A program made the position numbers and the translations under genes. Below the pieces are notes generated by a model. It had not been told where the DNA came from. It worked only from the letters and a program-made list of their open reading frames with translations, and ran no database searches. DNA of 54,023 bases from BS750m-G62 sp964577175 (GTDB lineage: Bacteria > Planctomycetota > Phycisphaerae > FEN-1346): positions 1 through 54,023 of the forward strand of contig CAZNYC010000008.1 in assembly GCA_964577175.1 (NCBI GenBank), given 5' to 3'. This document shows, one piece after another, positions 7,077-16,888 of the stretch (its first letter is position 1; every line of letters begins with the position of its first letter).

Positions 7077-10000
7077 ATGAAACACGCCTCCCGCCCACTG
7101 ATGACGTTTGCCGCTTTCGTGACCGCTGCACTGATGACGTGCGGTTTTGTTTCTGCCGTCGAGGCGGCCGAGAACCCCACGTCGTACGGGCCGGTTGCAA
7201 GAATCGACACGCCGATTCTGCGCATCCCGCTTACCAAGACCCCGCCGACGATCGACGGGGTGATGGACGAAGGCGAGTGGGAGGACTCGGCCGCGTTGTC
7301 CGGGTTCTGGTACGATTTTGCCATGGCACACTTCGTGTTCATGGCGCCGATGCAAACCCAGTTACAGGTCTACGCCGCGTACGATAAGGAGCATTTGTAC
7401 ATCGCGTACTCCTCGCCGGTCTTTCCCGAGAATTCCTGGTTGCGCAGCCGCGGGCGGTTTCCCGACGTGACCCACCATCCGCAGTATGGGCTGATCTGGG
7501 ACGACCACGTCGAGCTGGAACTGCGGCCTTACGAAGAACTGAACGACGCGTTTCGTCTGGGACTTTTCAAGTGGTTCATCAACCCGTTCGACACGTCGGC
7601 CGATTTGTACTGGAGCATCAATCACGGCGAGCAGCGCGAGTGGCAATCGAAGGCCGTGGTTCGCAACGGCGTGACGGGCGACCGCTGGACCCTGGAAATC
7701 GCCATCCCGCTGGAGTCGATGGTCTATGGGAACTATGCCGGCGAGGATGAGAACGGCAAGCCGCTGGTCACGCTGCCGCCCGCCGACGGCACGGCCTATC
7801 GCTGCTGGTTCACCCGCGGAATCGGGGGCAACGGGGCATTCTACAACGCCTTCGACAAACACGTTTGGAACACCACCAAGACGAAGCTCATCTTCGATTC
7901 CGCCTCGCCGGTCATCCAGATCAACGAGATGGGCCCGATCATGGAGGACATTATCAACCTCCAGGTCACACTCAAGAACCATAACACCCGCTCGGAAACC
8001 GTCCAATTGGGATTCTTCGTCGAGAGCCAGGAAGGATTGATCTATTCGAGTTACGACGCACCGGAGTTGAACGAAGGGTTGGTCGAACTGCGGCCCGGGG
8101 AAGTGAAGCGGCTGCGGCTGCGGAAACCGTTTCCGGGCATCAGCATTGACGGTAACACTTTATGGTTCGACGTGCGCAGCGCCGGCCGGCCCGCCAAGCC
8201 GCTGTTTCTTACCCGGCTGATCGACTTCCACTCGATGGACGGCGGGGTCGTGTACCAAGGCGAACGCCCCGTATCCTTCAAGGAGCGGCGCCTGGATGTG
8301 ATCGACATGATGCGGCCCCCGCGACGCGACTTCGAGTTCAACTACACGTTCTCCTCCTACACCAAGAAAATGCAAGCGGTTGTCGATACCGCCAGCCACG
8401 GGGCCAGCGAGGATGCGAAGCGGGCGGCCGAGGCGAAGCTGACGGTGATGAAAAATGATGAGACCGGGACGGTGGTGGCCACCAAGACGAACCCGTTTCA
8501 CGGCCCCTATGCGACGTTCCTGATCGACGTTCCCTTCGAGGACCAGCAGGAATATCGGATCTCGCTGCTACTGTTCGACCGGAACAAGCGGATTGTGGGC
8601 GAGCGCAATCCGGAGCCGTTCACCTACGAGGAGTGGTACTGGCAGGACAACCAGAAGGGCCTGGAAGACATCGTCTGGGAACCGTTTGAGCCGATCGAGG
8701 CGACGGAAGCGGGGTTCGAGACCCTGAAGCATCGTTTCACGGTAGCCGAGACGGGGCTGCCCGCCCAGATCTTCATCAAGCCGGACGTGCAAGACCTGCC
8801 GCTGGAACGCCGCGACGGCGCGGAGCTTTCGGGCCAGGAACTGATGCACATCGGCCGCGGGCCGCAATTGCGGGCACCCGTGCGCTTGGAGGCGGTGATC
8901 GACGGCAACCGGTATCAGGCCGACGTCGTTGAACCCGCCAAGCCGGTGCGGCAGTGGAAGAGTGAAATCGAGTATCGGTCGAAGTTGAAGATCGGGCCGA
9001 TCGACGTCGCCGTCACGACCCAATACGACTGCGACGGCGCCTTGCATTGCACGCTTAAGTACGGCAGCCGGCAAAGCGCGCCGGTGGACGCCTTGGAGAT
9101 GCGGATGGACGTGGCCGGCCCGGTTGACTTGAAAGCCACGGCCATCCGCGGCGGGGGCATGGACGGCGTCGATGTCCGCGAGTGCAGCCTGCCGACCAGG
9201 CCCGGCATCGTCTGGGACAGTGCCGACATGGAATACCCGGACTTCTTCTACACCCACTTCATGCCGTGGCTGTGGTTCGGCAGCGGGGACCGGGCGTTCA
9301 CCTACTTCTGCGACTCCGGCAAGGGATGGCTGCTTGACCGCGAAGGTTCGACGATGCATCTGGAACGCAACCGCGCGGGGGAATTGTCGTGGGTCACGAA
9401 GTTCGTCAATCACCCCGCGGACGTGCAAGGCGAGCGGACCATCCGGTTCACGCTGCTGACCCATCCGGCGAAGCCCAAGCCGGAGAACTTCCGCGAGCAG
9501 GCCTGGTTGTACCGTGGCTCGGCCTGGGCGGACGAATACTTTGGCGGAGACTTCCTCAAGTCGAAAGAGGACCTGGTGGCCAAGGCCCGCGCCATGGCCA
9601 CACGCTGCAGCCAGATCGACGGCAAAAGCATGACCGAGGAAGAGGTCCTTCAGTGGCGTCCCGAAGGCCCGATCTACTGGCGTTATTACCAAAACCGATC
9701 CATCGGCAACGTGCCGGGCAAGCGTTTCAGCACGGACGGCCTCAGCGACGAAGACAAGAAGAGGCTCAAGTTCGACGAACTCGGCGGGCGCGGCGGCTCG
9801 CTGGAGCGCTACTTCCCCAACAAGATCGCCTATTTCTTCGACCGCCACGTCCAGTTCGGCCGCCGACACGGTTGGTGGTGGGACGAGACGTGGCCCGTTT
9901 ACCGCACCAACCGGTTCTGCGAAGGAACGGCCTATCTGCGGGATACGGCGGAGGTGCGGGCAGACGAGTTGCCCTATCAACCCGGCTTCGTCAGCGGGCA

Positions 10001-10889
10001 CATGCGCGATGCGATGAAGCGGCTCGCCCGCATTATGAAAAAGCACAATATGCCCAATCGTAACTACTACTGGGCGAACAATGAAGCCACGTGCTACGAG
10101 TCGTTCGGCTTCGACGCGGCGTTGGTGGAAGACTGCGGCGGCACGAACGCCACGTTCGAACTCGACATGCTGCAGATCTATCCGAACTCGCTCTTCCGGT
10201 ACGTGGCCCACAACTGGACCGGCTTGGTGACGCGGATCATGGCCGAGAACAGCGGCGGCTTCCCCGCGGGCGACGACGAACGCCTGAATCGGCAGGTGCT
10301 CGGGATCGCGCTGTTGCACGATATGGGTGTCTCGATGGAAGGCCCGCACGGCACCTTCGTACAGAAGGAGGAGGCGGTTCCGCTGTTGGGCAAACTCTAC
10401 GAGTTCGGGTTCTTCGAGCCGGACCACATCGAAAAACTGCCCTTCTGGAGGAACGACAAGATCATTCGTCTCGAGCCCGGCCGCAAGCCGGCCAAGAAAG
10501 GCGTCCTCAGCCAACTCGAAGGAGACGTGGAAATCACCGTCTACCGCCGGCCGCTCGACGACGGACGCAACGGCACCAAGGCACTGATCCTGATCCTCAA
10601 CGAAACCGACGGACCGGTTGAGGGACCACTGGTCCTCCAAGACGTCCAACGGATATTGGGCGGGCCCAACACACTCACCGCCGAGGCGGTCCGCCGACAG
10701 GTCGAAGTGCCCGCAGAATTGCAGTCATGGTGGAGCCGGCTCGGCGGACGCAACCGTAACGCCACCGTCTTGAAGGACGTCGAGACGGGCGACGTAATCG
10801 CCAAGTCCGGTACGTCGGGCGAAACTTATGGACCGGTCTACGTCCCCTATCACGATTACCGTCTGCTTTATGCCGAACACGCCCAGTGA
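7077..10889 (+). CDS. Giant secreted CBM9-like / DUF6067-like (glycosidase-type) protein
   Basis: The product from ATG 7077 is 1270 residues with a signal peptide (about 1-31, ending AVEAA). The open frame extends further upstream, but that part lacks a signal sequence. Residues about 45-265 form a CBM9/DOMON-like domain (PPTIDGVMDEGEWEDSA, then WTLEIAIPLESM). The middle is beta-rich. The C-terminal half looks like the DUF6067 type related to GH123/DUF4091 barrels, with HGWWWDETWPVYR carrying D936 and E937 as candidate catalytic acids and a helical and beta tail ending GPVYVPYHDYRLLYAE. It is probably an exported glycan-binding hydrolase. The stop is followed 16 bp later by the ATG of a shorter paralogue, so the two are likely co-transcribed. 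A conserved block lies about 210 bp upstream of the ATG. Confidence 0.75.
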   Translation: MKHASRPLMTFAAFVTAALMTCGFVSAVEAAENPTSYGPVARIDTPILRIPLTKTPPTIDGVMDEGEWEDSAALSGFWYDFAMAHFVFMAPMQTQLQVYAAYDKEHLYIAYSSPVFPENSWLRSRGRFPDVTHHPQYGLIWDDHVELELRPYEELNDAFRLGLFKWFINPFDTSADLYWSINHGEQREWQSKAVVRNGVTGDRWTLEIAIPLESMVYGNYAGEDENGKPLVTLPPADGTAYRCWFTRGIGGNGAFYNAFDKHVWNTTKTKLIFDSASPVIQINEMGPIMEDIINLQVTLKNHNTRSETVQLGFFVESQEGLIYSSYDAPELNEGLVELRPGEVKRLRLRKPFPGISIDGNTLWFDVRSAGRPAKPLFLTRLIDFHSMDGGVVYQGERPVSFKERRLDVIDMMRPPRRDFEFNYTFSSYTKKMQAVVDTASHGASEDAKRAAEAKLTVMKNDETGTVVATKTNPFHGPYATFLIDVPFEDQQEYRISLLLFDRNKRIVGERNPEPFTYEEWYWQDNQKGLEDIVWEPFEPIEATEAGFETLKHRFTVAETGLPAQIFIKPDVQDLPLERRDGAELSGQELMHIGRGPQLRAPVRLEAVIDGNRYQADVVEPAKPVRQWKSEIEYRSKLKIGPIDVAVTTQYDCDGALHCTLKYGSRQSAPVDALEMRMDVAGPVDLKATAIRGGGMDGVDVRECSLPTRPGIVWDSADMEYPDFFYTHFMPWLWFGSGDRAFTYFCDSGKGWLLDREGSTMHLERNRAGELSWVTKFVNHPADVQGERTIRFTLLTHPAKPKPENFREQAWLYRGSAWADEYFGGDFLKSKEDLVAKARAMATRCSQIDGKSMTEEEVLQWRPEGPIYWRYYQNRSIGNVPGKRFSTDGLSDEDKKRLKFDELGGRGGSLERYFPNKIAYFFDRHVQFGRRHGWWWDETWPVYRTNRFCEGTAYLRDTAEVRADELPYQPGFVSGHMRDAMKRLARIMKKHNMPNRNYYWANNEATCYESFGFDAALVEDCGGTNATFELDMLQIYPNSLFRYVAHNWTGLVTRIMAENSGGFPAGDDERLNRQVLGIALLHDMGVSMEGPHGTFVQKEEAVPLLGKLYEFGFFEPDHIEKLPFWRNDKIIRLEPGRKPAKKGVLSQLEGDVEITVYRRPLDDGRNGTKALILILNETDGPVEGPLVLQDVQRILGGPNTLTAEAVRRQVEVPAELQSWWSRLGGRNRNATVLKDVETGDVIAKSGTSGETYGPVYVPYHDYRLLYAEHAQ

Positions 10890-10905
10890 AGGATATCAAG
10901 AGACG

Positions 10906-12729
10906 ATGACGCGACCATCTCATACCAGCCTGGCCGTATTGGTTGCCACACTTGCCGTGGCAACGGCCCACGATCTCTGCCTCTACGCGGCGCCGCTGCC
11001 GGAGGTGAAACTATCGGGCAACCGGGTCGAAACGGCCCGGCACGTCATCACCCTGGCGCCCAGCGGACTGCCGCAGCAGATTGCGATGAAGATCGAGGAG
11101 TACGAAATCCCGCTTGCCTGGCGCGGCAAACGGCTTTCCGTCGGCCGGCTGAGCGCCCTGGGACGCGGCGACGTGCTTCGTGGACCGGTCGCCGTGCAGG
11201 CAGTCGTCGATCGGCAGCCGGTCGAGGCCGACGTTCGTCAGCCTGCCAGGCCGGCGGTTAAAAACGGTCAAGTGGTTTGCCGGTCCACGCTGGAAGTCGG
11301 CCCCGTGCAGGTCTCGCTCGATCTGGCATACGGCCGCGACGGAAGCGTTCGGGGAACCCTCACGTATCGCGGCGGCAAGGTGGACGTTCTCGAGTTGGTC
11401 GTGCCGATCGACAGCCGCGTAGACACGGTGGTTGCCGGCCAGCCCGTGGCGGATCGTGTCCAGGCGTATCCAAACGCCGCCTTCACGGTCGCAGCGAAGC
11501 AGGGGCTGGCCTGGGGGAACTCGGCCGCAGACGCCAGGCAGGCAGGCAACCGCCCGCAGCCCGGCGTGCTCTCCCATTTCTATGTCGGCAGCGGCGATCA
11601 GGGATTCACCTGGTTGTGCGACGGCGCCGACGGCTGGACGGTTGACCCGGAAGCCTCCACCATGCTCATCGATCGCAACGACGGCCTGGACCCCACATGG
11701 CACATTCGCCTCGTCAACCACACGGCCAGTCTGGGTAGCCAGTCGGTCGAGTTCGCACTGCTCACGCATCCGGCCACCGCCAAGCCGTCCGACCATCGGC
11801 GGCAGGCGTGGCTCGCCTGGGCCGATCCGCAAAGCGCGGCCGCAACGGCAAGGCTTTCGCTGGCTGACTGGGAAAGGGCGAAGGCCCGGCCGCTGCTTCG
11901 GGCCGACGCCGCCGTCGCGCTGGAAAGCAGCGTGGACCACGCCATTCTGTCGGGGCCCGCGGGCGGCGACGCCCTAAGTGCGAAGCAGAACCACACGGAT
12001 ACCTACCCGATTTCGCTGATGCGATACCTGGCGGGCACGCAGACCGGCAATGTCGTGCGGCTTCGATCGAACGCCGTGGAGATCACCACCCCGGGAGCGG
12101 ATCCGGCCACCGACCGGGTGCTGCTGGGCCGGGCCTTGCTCTTGGATATCGGGGTGGATGCGGCGAGGTTGGCGAACCTCGCGCACGCCAGAGACGTGCT
12201 GGTGGCGCTCGATCGATTCGGCTATTTCGAGGATGACGGCCAGACCGAGTTCATACCGTTCTGGCGTTCGTCGTCGATCGTCCGTTTTGGACAGCCGTTT
12301 AGCCGCGAGGACCTCTTCGAGACGGAATCGGAAGCCCCGCTGGCCGAAGTCTATGTGTCCGCCTATTGCCGCCCGACCGGCGACGGCCGCCGCAAGGTGA
12401 TGATCGTGATCGTCAACGAAAGCGACCAACCCGTACGCGACTCATTGTACATCCTGGATCCCGCCCGCGTGTTCGACGGCGAAAACATTCTCAGTGGCAG
12501 AGAGGTCGTCGGGCAGTATGATTTCAGCGCCCTCGACGAGCGCAGCGACTGGGGCCGGCCCGGGGCCGTGTGGACGTCGCGGGGGGCCTGTCTGGAAGAC
12601 CTGGAGGACCACGGCCGCGTTGACCGTTTCCGGTTCGAAGACGGGGTCGATAGCTACGGGCCGACCGTCTTTATCCCGGCTCACGGCTTCCGTATACTGG
12701 GAGCCGTGGGCGGGAAGATCGGCAAGTGA
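10906..12729 (+). CDS. Shortened paralogue of the upstream DUF6067-like protein, probably non-catalytic
   Basis: A 607-residue exported protein (signal peptide about 1-29). It aligns by eye with the C-terminal half of its upstream neighbour in several places: RSTLEVGPVQVSLDLAYGRD matches RSKLKIGPIDVAVTTQYDCD; GSGDQGFTWLCD matches GSGDRAFTYFCD; VEFALLTHPATAKP matches IRFTLLTHPAKPKP; RYFxEDD...IPFWRSSSIVRF matches the neighbour's LPFWRNDKIIRL; YGPTVFIPAHGFRIL matches its end. The N-terminal CBM9-like domain and about 220 central residues, including the WWWDETWP candidate active site, are missing. It therefore looks like a tandem duplicate that lost its catalytic part and could serve as a binding or partner subunit. 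Function unknown. Confidence 0.7.
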   Translation: MTRPSHTSLAVLVATLAVATAHDLCLYAAPLPEVKLSGNRVETARHVITLAPSGLPQQIAMKIEEYEIPLAWRGKRLSVGRLSALGRGDVLRGPVAVQAVVDRQPVEADVRQPARPAVKNGQVVCRSTLEVGPVQVSLDLAYGRDGSVRGTLTYRGGKVDVLELVVPIDSRVDTVVAGQPVADRVQAYPNAAFTVAAKQGLAWGNSAADARQAGNRPQPGVLSHFYVGSGDQGFTWLCDGADGWTVDPEASTMLIDRNDGLDPTWHIRLVNHTASLGSQSVEFALLTHPATAKPSDHRRQAWLAWADPQSAAATARLSLADWERAKARPLLRADAAVALESSVDHAILSGPAGGDALSAKQNHTDTYPISLMRYLAGTQTGNVVRLRSNAVEITTPGADPATDRVLLGRALLLDIGVDAARLANLAHARDVLVALDRFGYFEDDGQTEFIPFWRSSSIVRFGQPFSREDLFETESEAPLAEVYVSAYCRPTGDGRRKVMIVIVNESDQPVRDSLYILDPARVFDGENILSGREVVGQYDFSALDERSDWGRPGAVWTSRGACLEDLEDHGRVDRFRFEDGVDSYGPTVFIPAHGFRILGAVGGKIGK

Positions 12730-12806
12730 CAAACGCCGTCGCGGTTTCGGGTTTCTTCTTTACCGGGCGCCACTTGCTAGGCACATCAACAACCCGAGGA
12801 AACATC

Positions 12807-13646
12807 ATGAAAGTCATATCGCTTTCTCTTGCCGTGGCACTTCTTGTCGGCGGGGCTGCTCGGGCGTCCGACCAGCCCGACCAGGACGAGAAACCGGTGC
12901 TGGTCGTCACGACGCTGGAGAAGATCCCCGCCCGCAGCCGCCGGGCTCTTGAGCAACCGCTTGAGGAACTCCCGGAAGGCTACAGGCTGCAGGTCACCAT
13001 CGACCGTTTCTACGACTTCGGCCAGACGAACAGTTCGAAACGGTTCGAGCCCTACGTGGCCGAGTACGTTCCGCTGAATCGCCAGGGCAAGAAGGACGGC
13101 CAGGAGTGTTTTCTCAGCCGGTCCAACCGCATCTACCGGACCGTCCCCTGGGAAAACGGCGTGAAGAACGGCACGGAACAGGTATTCAACGAACACCCTC
13201 GTTACCTGACCGACGAAATCCCGTGGAAGAACGGCGTACTGGAGGGGGTCCGCAAGACCTATTATGAAGACGGGTCGCTCCGCAGCGAAACGCCGTACGC
13301 CGGCGGACAACCGCACGGAGTGGCCAAGGGCTACTCGAACGACGGCAAGGTGACGCGCACGTGCACGATGAAAGAGGGTAAGCGGCACGGCACGCTTGTC
13401 GATACATGGCCGCAGACCGGGAAGACCCGGCGCATTATCCAATATGATATGGGCGAAGTCACCGGCGTGGTCAAGGAGTTCTATGCCAACGGGCAGATCA
13501 AACGCCGCGTTCCGTTCGTCAACAACGTCATGCACGGCGAAGAAAAGGTGTATGAAGAAGACGGCGAGCCGGCGCCTTCACGCTACTGGATTGGCGGAGA
13601 TCTCGTCTCCAAAACGGAATTCGAGTTGAGCAAAGGGGGGCGGTGA
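12807..13646 (+). CDS. Secreted MORN / YwqK-like repeat protein
   Basis: The 279-residue product from ATG 12807 has a signal peptide (about 1-22, ending AARA). Residues about 110-270 are a run of MORN-variant repeats of about 20-24 residues, seen as WENGVKNGTEQVF, WKNGVLEGVRKTYYEDGSL, YAGGQPHGVAKGYSNDGK, and FYANGQIKRRVPFVNNVMHG. Such repeats occur in the YwqK-like (MORN_2) family, whose members are often annotated as antitoxin-like although most are uncharacterised. The export signal argues against an intracellular antitoxin here. It sits in a run of secreted proteins, 77 bp after the DUF6067-like paralogue, probably in the same operon. Function unknown. Confidence 0.7.
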   Translation: MKVISLSLAVALLVGGAARASDQPDQDEKPVLVVTTLEKIPARSRRALEQPLEELPEGYRLQVTIDRFYDFGQTNSSKRFEPYVAEYVPLNRQGKKDGQECFLSRSNRIYRTVPWENGVKNGTEQVFNEHPRYLTDEIPWKNGVLEGVRKTYYEDGSLRSETPYAGGQPHGVAKGYSNDGKVTRTCTMKEGKRHGTLVDTWPQTGKTRRIIQYDMGEVTGVVKEFYANGQIKRRVPFVNNVMHGEEKVYEEDGEPAPSRYWIGGDLVSKTEFELSKGGR

Positions 13647-13785
13647 AGAGGGCTGTTCCCTGGTGGCCGGAACAATCGCAGCGCGGTTCCGGCGAAAACC
13701 GGCCTCGCATAAGAACACTTTGCCGCAACGGCGTCGCCGTCGCTCCTGCTTGCCGGCCTATCACGATCCAGATGAGGACGATCGA

Positions 13786-14892
13786 ATGACGAACGTGCCA
13801 ATAGTTAGAAGGGCTATAGGGGCAGCCGTCACGATCTGTGCCGTTTTGCTTACCTCCCCGCTGCCGGGCGCCGAGAAATGGCAGAATATCAACGCCCACA
13901 ACACGCCCGGGTTGGCCGGCAACGAGATCCAGTTCATCAAGCCGATCGGCGGGGAAGTCTGGATCGGGACCCTATCGGGGCTCAGCTACTATCGCGCGGG
14001 CAAATTCGCGACCGTCACCACGCAGAAGACCAGGCGAGTCCGTCAGGGCGGCAAGCAGGTCGAGGTTGCCGAAGAAGTCCCCGCCAAGTTCCAGGCCTGG
14101 GACGTTCTCGATGTGGGCGGCGGTTCGTATCTCGTGGGCAGCCAGGCAGGAGTCTATCCGCTTAAGGACGGGAAGGTCGGCGGCGTGTCGCTCGAACCGT
14201 TCACCGTGTCGCCCATCTTTCGATACAAAACGGATGAGGTGTGGACGCTTTGCAAAGACCGCGGCACCGAGCGCAATACGCTCTACCGTCGGGTGAAAGG
14301 TGAATGGACTCCGATCAAGGAATTCGCCGGAAAGCACCTCGCCGACGTCGCCCGGACATCGGACGGTCATGTCTGGGTGGTCATCGACGGCGACGGCGTG
14401 CTCGAGATTGATCCGACGGTGGGAGTCGCCAAGGCGGCACATCATTTGCAGGGGTTGAACGTGACCAGCGTCTTCCGGACCGGCAAGGGGCACGTCTGGT
14501 GCGGGACGTGGGGCCGCGGGGTGTTTTCAAGAACGAACGGCAAATGGATATCCCACCTGGGAAAACTGAAGTCCGCGGTGCTCGACATCGACGAAGGCAA
14601 GGACGGCGCCATCTGGGTGGCTACTACCGCCGATGGGCTGTGGCGCTACGATGGCGACCAGTGGACGGGGCAATTGGCCGGCGAAGGCCCGATCAATCTG
14701 CTTTACGTCGATGGGGAAGGCCGAGTCTGGGTCAGCTCGCAACTCGGCGGCGGACTCCGTTACACAAGCGGCGACGGGTGGACCGTATCGCTGCCCGGCC
14801 CGCTGCCGATGCGGTGCCTGGTTGAAGACCAACAAGGCAGGCTTTGGGCCGGCGGTGTCCTCGACGGCGTGCACGTGAGGGGCGGTTTGTGA
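13786..14892 (+). CDS. Secreted beta-propeller (two-component regulator propeller type) protein
   Basis: A 368-residue product from ATG 13786 with an N-terminal signal or anchor (about 1-29). The body is made of repeats ending in motifs such as GGEVWIGTLSGLSYY, DGHVWVVIDGDGVLEI, KGHVWCGTWGRGVFSR, DGAIWVATTADGLWRY and EGRVWVSSQLGGGLRY. These are classic Reg_prop blades (xGxxWxGTxxGL) and predict a six- or seven-bladed propeller. In hybrid two-component sensors such propellers detect extracellular oligosaccharides. Here no histidine kinase or transmembrane segment follows, so it is a stand-alone propeller, perhaps a binding or scaffold protein. The MoxR operon begins 59 bp downstream. Confidence 0.75.
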   Translation: MTNVPIVRRAIGAAVTICAVLLTSPLPGAEKWQNINAHNTPGLAGNEIQFIKPIGGEVWIGTLSGLSYYRAGKFATVTTQKTRRVRQGGKQVEVAEEVPAKFQAWDVLDVGGGSYLVGSQAGVYPLKDGKVGGVSLEPFTVSPIFRYKTDEVWTLCKDRGTERNTLYRRVKGEWTPIKEFAGKHLADVARTSDGHVWVVIDGDGVLEIDPTVGVAKAAHHLQGLNVTSVFRTGKGHVWCGTWGRGVFSRTNGKWISHLGKLKSAVLDIDEGKDGAIWVATTADGLWRYDGDQWTGQLAGEGPINLLYVDGEGRVWVSSQLGGGLRYTSGDGWTVSLPGPLPMRCLVEDQQGRLWAGGVLDGVHVRGGL

Positions 14893-14951
14893 GTCGGCCT
14901 TGACTAGCGTTGAATGGCGCGCGTTTTGAACGATCGGATTGGGTGAGAAGC

Positions 14952-15974
14952 ATGGCAACAGATACCAAGCCGCCTGAGGGCACCGCGGAACAGTTCCGCG
15001 AACTGATCGACAAGGTCAGGCACGAAGTTCACAAAGTCATCGTCGGGCAAAACGACCTGGTAGACCTGGCCCTCCAGTGCATCTTCTGCCAGAACCACGC
15101 CCTGCTGATGGGTGTGCCGGGACTGGCCAAGACCTTGCTCGTGTCAACGATCTCCGAGGTCATCGGCATCTCGTTCCGCCGGATCCAGTTCACTCCCGAC
15201 CTGATGCCGTCGGACATTACGGGCACCGAGATCATCCAGGAAGACGCCGAGACCGGTCGCCGCCGGTTCGTCTTCGTGCGCGGCCCGGTCTTCGCCAACA
15301 TGGTGCTGGCCGACGAAATCAACCGGACACCCCCCAAGACGCAAGCCGCGCTGCTCGAAGCGATGCAGGAAAGACAGGTCTCGGTGGGCAACACGCGCTA
15401 CGAGTTGGACAAGCCGTTTTTTGTCCTGGCGACCCAGAATCCGATCGAGCAGGAAGGCACGTACAACTTGCCGGAAGCCCAACTCGACCGGTTCATGTAC
15501 AAAATCGTGGTCGATTACCCGGAGCCGGCGGACGAAGTCGAGATCCTCCGCCGCACGACGTCGAACTACGAGGACCCGCCGCAGAAGGTCCTCTCCGACG
15601 AAGAGATCATGAAATATCAGCGCATCGCCCGCGACGTGCTGGTCCGCGACAGCATCTACGAGTACGTGGTCCGCCTCGTCGGCGCCACGCGTGTGTCGAA
15701 CGACTCGTGCCACGAATTCGCCAAGCGGTGGGTGTCCTGGGGCGCCGGCCCGCGCGCGTGCCAGAACCTCATCCTCGGCGGCAAGATTCACGCCTTTTTC
15801 GAAGGCCGCGGGCATGTCACGAGCGCCGATATCCACGCCGTGGCCAAGCCGGTGCTCCGGCACCGCCTCATCCCGAACTACGCAGCCCTATCCGAAGGAA
15901 TTACTTCAGACAAAGTCATCGATACACTCCTCGATTCGGTCCCCACCCCGGCAAAAGCAGCGGCCTCTTCATGA
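14952..15974 (+). CDS. MoxR-family AAA+ ATPase
   Basis: A 340-residue cytoplasmic ATPase. I chose ATG 14952 (preceded by GGGTGAGAAG) over the in-frame ATG 14910 because MoxR proteins start just before the helix EQFRELIDKVRHEVHKVIVG. Walker A is GVPGLAKTLL (about 53-62), Walker B MVLADEINRTPPKTQAALLE (from about 118), sensor 1 FFVLATQNPIEQEGTYNLPE, then LDRFMYKI and a C-terminal lid. The length and motifs are standard for MoxR. The family acts as chaperone-like ATPases with VWA proteins. Its stop overlaps the start of the DUF58 gene (ATGA), so the pair is translationally coupled, as in many bacteria. Confidence 0.92.
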   Translation: MATDTKPPEGTAEQFRELIDKVRHEVHKVIVGQNDLVDLALQCIFCQNHALLMGVPGLAKTLLVSTISEVIGISFRRIQFTPDLMPSDITGTEIIQEDAETGRRRFVFVRGPVFANMVLADEINRTPPKTQAALLEAMQERQVSVGNTRYELDKPFFVLATQNPIEQEGTYNLPEAQLDRFMYKIVVDYPEPADEVEILRRTTSNYEDPPQKVLSDEEIMKYQRIARDVLVRDSIYEYVVRLVGATRVSNDSCHEFAKRWVSWGAGPRACQNLILGGKIHAFFEGRGHVTSADIHAVAKPVLRHRLIPNYAALSEGITSDKVIDTLLDSVPTPAKAAASS

Positions 15975-16888
15975 GCAGGGATACTTACCATCTCGACGAC
16001 ATTCTCACGCCCCAGGCGCGGCAGTCGTTGCGGCATCTGGAGTTGTATGCGCGAAAGGTGGTTGACGGAGTGTTGCACGGCGGGCATCGAAGCCGGCGAA
16101 AGGGCGTCAGCACCGATTTCGATCATCACAAGAATTACCAACCCGGCGATTCGCTGAAACATATCGACTGGAAGGTCTCCGCGCGGCACGACGAGTACTT
16201 CGTCAAGCGCTACATCGAAGATACGGCCCTTTCCGTGCGGCTGGTCGTCGATCGCAGTGCGAGTATGTTGCAGGAGTCCGGGGGGCCAACACGGTATCTC
16301 CAGGGCGCGCGGCTGGCAGCCAGCCTGGCCTATGTGATTCTCGAGCAGCACGATTCGGTCGGCCTGGTGCTTACCGCGTCGGACGAGACGTTCTGGCTGC
16401 CGATCCGCTCCAACGAGCGGCACCTTGTGCAGATTCTCAAGGCGCTGGCCACGAAATCCGCCGCCGCCGAGGACAATCTCCGCGCCTCGCTGGAGACGAT
16501 CCTCGTCCGTGCCGAACGCCGCGGCTTGATTGCGGTCGTTTCCGACTTGATGTTCGACCCCGCCCCGGTCCAGGGCCAACTGGCGCAGCTTCAGGCCCAG
16601 GGCCACGAAGTGCTGGTATTCCAATTGCGCGATCCGACCGAAGAGGCGTTTCCGTTTCGCCGCTGGGTCCGGTTCGTCGACCGCGAGAATTCGGCCGTCC
16701 GGCACCGGATCGACCCGGTTCCGCTGAAGAAGATCTATCTCGAGGAATACCGGGCGCTGATCGAACAGTGGAGACGCTGGGCGCGCAGACAGGACGTGCA
16801 CTTCGTAACGTTTCCCAGCGACGAATCGGTGCAGACCATGGTCGCTGAGTATCTTTCTTACCGGATGGAAGTGGCCGGGACACGTTGA
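15971..16888 (+). CDS. DUF58-family protein (VWA-like MoxR partner)
   Basis: A 305-residue protein carrying the DUF58 signature: DFDHHKNYQPGDSLKHIDWK followed by VSARHDEYFVKRYIEDT, at about residues 55-95. A VWA-like fold with a MIDAS-like DRSASM (LVVDRSASM) and a second strand VVSDLMFD follow. Translation starts inside the moxR stop and ends inside the start of the next gene (TGATG), so all three are coupled. In characterised and predicted systems DUF58 proteins are obligate neighbours of MoxR and probably its adaptor or substrate. No transmembrane segment is seen, so the protein is presumably cytosolic. Confidence 0.9.
   Translation: MSRDTYHLDDILTPQARQSLRHLELYARKVVDGVLHGGHRSRRKGVSTDFDHHKNYQPGDSLKHIDWKVSARHDEYFVKRYIEDTALSVRLVVDRSASMLQESGGPTRYLQGARLAASLAYVILEQHDSVGLVLTASDETFWLPIRSNERHLVQILKALATKSAAAEDNLRASLETILVRAERRGLIAVVSDLMFDPAPVQGQLAQLQAQGHEVLVFQLRDPTEEAFPFRRWVRFVDRENSAVRHRIDPVPLKKIYLEEYRALIEQWRRWARRQDVHFVTFPSDESVQTMVAEYLSYRMEVAGTR

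Noticed and set aside
12807..13646. YwqK-like protein as part of a toxin-antitoxin pair
   Set aside because: It has an export signal and no toxin-like neighbour; the antitoxin label comes only from family naming.
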